From contig NZ_CAMPFU010000003.1 in NCBI RefSeq assembly GCF_946848805.1, positions 248,001 to 312,000 on the forward strand: a stretch of DNA of 64,000 nucleotides, given 5' to 3'. The DNA is from Deinococcus sp. Marseille-Q6407. Its GTDB lineage: Bacteria; Deinococcota; Deinococci; Deinococcales; Deinococcaceae. Under the pieces are notes generated by a model. The model searched no databases. It had not been told where the DNA came from and saw only the letters and a list, made by a program, of their open reading frames with translations. The position numbers and the translations under genes were made by a program. Below, piece by piece: positions 61,980 through 64,000 of this stretch (the first letter of the stretch is position 1; each line of letters opens with the position of its first letter).

Positions 61980-64000
61980 TCAGTCGGCCGACTGGGCTGT
62001 CAGCTGGGGCGGGGCCAGCGGCTCAATGCGAATCCGGGTGTTGTGAAAAGTGCTGCCGCCCCCCAGGTCGGTCAGGGTCTGGGCGGTCAGGGTGTTGATG
62101 CTCTTGCCGTCGGGGGCGGCGCTGCCCCACCAGATGCCCTCCACCACCGCCACGCCCGGCTGCACAGCGTCAGTCACCTGTACCCGGCGCTGCACCTCGC
62201 CCTGCTCGCTGACCAGTCGGGCCAGTTGGCCGTCTGCCAGGGCATAGGCAGCTGCGTCATCCGGGTGCACCATCACGTGTGGTTCGGTGCCCTCGGCGCG
62301 GTTCAGCCGGTCCAGCAGGCCATAGGTCGAGTTCAGGAAATGGTGCGCCGGCGGGGTCAGCAGGCGCAGGGGATACTCCGCCGTCAGCCGGGCCTGCGGT
62401 TCTTGCTGCCGTGGCACCGGGCTCAGCTGGATCCGGCCGCTCTCCGTGGGCGCTCCTTCCGCATAAGGCCGCCACCCGGCCGGCAAGTTCAGGCGCACGG
62501 TGCCTTCCGCCTTCAGCCGCTCGGGGGTAATGCCGGCCAGATGTGGGTGCGGCGAGTCCAGCAGCTCGGCCAGCAGGTCGTCCAACGTCCAGTACAGCGA
62601 CGGCTCGCTAACGCCCAGGCGGCGGCCCAGTTGCTGCATGATCCAGGAGTTGGGCCGAGCTTCTCCCAGCGGGGCCAGCTCAGCGCGGTTGTAGCCGATC
62701 CAGTGGTGGCCGTAGCTGGTAAATGCGTCCTCGTGCTCCACGAAGGTGGTGGCCGGCAGCACCCAGTCGGCCAGCGCGGCCGTTTCGGTCATGGCCTGTT
62801 CCAACACCACCACCAGCAGGTCCGGGCGGGTCAGCCCGGCACGCACCCGGTCCGAATCCGGCGCCACCGTGGCGGGGTTGCAGTTGTAAATCACGGTGGC
62901 GGCAAAGCCCTGCGCGGGGTCCAGCGCGTCGCCCAGCGCATTCATGTTGATGGTGCGGGTGCCTTCCCGCAGCAGGTGTGCCCCGCCCAGCCGCGCCGCA
63001 TTCAGCCGGAAAGCGCCGCTGGTGCTGAGGGCCGCGCCGCCGCCGGCATGGCGCCAGTCGCCGGTCAGCGCCGGCAGCAACGACACCGCCCGCAGGCCCG
63101 CCCCGCCGAACTCGTGGCGGGTCATGCCGTAGCCCAGCCGAATATAGGTGGGCCGGGTCATGCCGATCAGGCGGGTCAGCTCCAGCACCTCGGTCTCGCT
63201 CAGGCCAGTCACGGCAGCGGTGCGGGCCGGGTCCCAGCCGCTCGCTTCGGCGCGCAGTTCGTCTGCGCCCTCGGTCATGCCAGCGATAAAAGCTTCGTCG
63301 GTCCAGCCATGCGCGAACAGCCCGTGCATGATGCCCAGGGCCAGCGCCGCGTCGGTGCCGGGCTTCAGTTTGTAGTGAGTATCGGCAAAAGCGGCGGTGC
63401 GGGTGCGGTAGGGGTCCACGCACACGATCCGGGCGCCGCGTTTGCGGGCGGCGGTCAGCTGCGGGGTGAGGTGGGTGTTGGTGCTGAGGCTGTTGATGCC
63501 CCACAGCACGATCAGTTCTGCCTGCGGCACGTCCAGCGGGTCGGGGGCCATCAGGGGGCCATAGCCTATCTCCCAGGCCGCGCTTCCGGCTGCCGAGCAG
63601 ATGGTTTCTTCTATCTCGGCGGCGCCCAGCGCCCGCCACAGGGTCTGTACGTGTTCGCCTTCCAGCAGGCCCATGTTGCCGGCGTAGTGGTAAGGCAAGA
63701 TCGCTTCCGCGCCCCGCTCGGCAATGATGCGGCGCAGCTGCCCGGCAATCTCGTCCAGCGCCTCGTCCCAGCCCACCGCCTCCCACTGCGGCAGCGGGTC
63801 GGTCTTGGGATTGACGCGCCGCAGCGGCGTGAGCGGCCGCCCCGGATGGTTCTGCCGGGCCGGATAATGCACCGTTTTGGCACAGGCAAAGCCCCGGGTA
63901 AAGGGATGCTGCGGGTCACCGCTCACCTTGACCAGTCGCTCGCGGCCCGTGTCGTCGGGCGCAAAGGTGACCTTCAGCCGGCAGGCATCCGGGCAGTCGA
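61980..64000 (-). CDS. Molybdopterin-dependent oxidoreductase (partial)
   Basis: At least 670 residues; the 5' end is beyond the window. The visible N-terminus has CPDACRL (Cys ligands), VSGDPQHPFTRGFACAK, then the catalytic molybdopterin domains: SAAGSAAWEIGYGP, WGINSLSTNTHLTPQL, VDPYRTRTAAFAD, GYGMTRHEFGG and the C-terminal HHFLNSTYGLLDRLNRAEG, and a final dinucleotide-binding domain. It belongs to the DMSO-reductase superfamily (BisC/formate dehydrogenase-like) with a [4Fe-4S] cluster. The substrate and electron partner are unknown. 47 bases before the GNAT-Nudix gene. Confidence 0.85.
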   Translation of the reverse strand, partial: DCPDACRLKVTFAPDDTGRERLVKVSGDPQHPFTRGFACAKTVHYPARQNHPGRPLTPLRRVNPKTDPLPQWEAVGWDEALDEIAGQLRRIIAERGAEAILPYHYAGNMGLLEGEHVQTLWRALGAAEIEETICSAAGSAAWEIGYGPLMAPDPLDVPQAELIVLWGINSLSTNTHLTPQLTAARKRGARIVCVDPYRTRTAAFADTHYKLKPGTDAALALGIMHGLFAHGWTDEAFIAGMTEGADELRAEASGWDPARTAAVTGLSETEVLELTRLIGMTRPTYIRLGYGMTRHEFGGAGLRAVSLLPALTGDWRHAGGGAALSTSGAFRLNAARLGGAHLLREGTRTINMNALGDALDPAQGFAATVIYNCNPATVAPDSDRVRAGLTRPDLLVVVLEQAMTETAALADWVLPATTFVEHEDAFTSYGHHWIGYNRAELAPLGEARPNSWIMQQLGRRLGVSEPSLYWTLDDLLAELLDSPHPHLAGITPERLKAEGTVRLNLPAGWRPYAEGAPTESGRIQLSPVPRQQEPQARLTAEYPLRLLTPPAHHFLNSTYGLLDRLNRAEGTEPHVMVHPDDAAAYALADGQLARLVSEQGEVQRRVQVTDAVQPGVAVVEGIWWGSAAPDGKSINTLTAQTLTDLGGGSTFHNTRIRIEPLAPPQLTAQSAD

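Overview
The window is high-GC DNA from a Deinococcus chromosome. Supporting this are monofunctional proline dehydrogenase, a P5C dehydrogenase, RecO, several conserved but uncharacterised Deinococcus-type proteins, and above all a TANNNT -10 hexamer placed 5-10 nt upstream of about 35 start codons. That is the leaderless-mRNA arrangement known from this genus. These hexamers were used to choose starts, and they reveal one 36-residue membrane protein (41823-41933) that is otherwise easy to miss.

Layout. 1-2.8 kb: end of an SDR gene, a pyrophosphatase-like protein, a lipoprotein and rsmE/prmA. 2.8-9.5 kb: CHAD protein, a hydrolase-DinB fusion, sdaAB-sdaAA, recO, a zinc protein and small membrane proteins. 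9.5-12.4 kb: proline-to-glutamate catabolism. 12.4-16.0 kb: an orphan gene and two broken secreted-protein genes. 16.0-20.4 kb: a composite transposon with nested insertions. 20.5-21.9 kb: ybeY, dgkA and a small propeller-like gene. 21.9-22.4 kb: non-coding DNA with a G-tract and DnaA boxes. 22.4-36.8 kb: metalloenzyme, flavodoxin, nadE, antiporter, a GH-like secreted protein, flavin reductase, phosphoesterase, a broken aminoglycoside-phosphotransferase-like gene, membrane proteins, peptidase, YraN and a dsRBD protein. 36.9-49.2 kb: tRNA-Asn, a Glu/Leu-type dehydrogenase, a large coiled-coil protein, glpX, SDRs, nrdR, acyltransferases, a FecCD-type ABC pair and xseB. 49.2-64 kb: AGCS symporter, purE/purK, peptidases, two tRNA-Gln genes, folC, a DtxR/MntR regulator, apaG, an M42 peptidase, a class A beta-lactamase-like gene, a frameshifted GNAT-Nudix gene and a molybdopterin oxidoreductase running off the end.

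The transposon is the most structured region. Two identical-length 1151-bp IS4-superfamily elements lie in inverted orientation around a 478-bp fragment of another IS4-type transposase. The whole unit is flanked by a 5-bp TTAAG duplication. The left copy is split by an IS982-like element (duplication AAGCG), which is itself split by an IS1-family element (9-bp duplication CGAGCGCAG).

Two further themes stand out. A family of 15-bp (5-codon) tandem repeats with a GCCAGAA-like core recurs at gene ends and in spacers (1.9, 3.7, 42.0, 44.1, 51.6 kb). Five loci also carry reading-frame lesions whose cause can be read from the DNA: a probable short deletion, two in-frame TAG codons, a signal-peptide frameshift, a 7-bp tandem duplication and a poly-G length change. 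Either sequencing error or real gene decay could explain single-base cases; the 7-bp duplication is less easily an error. No CRISPR array, prophage or classical defence cluster is visible.
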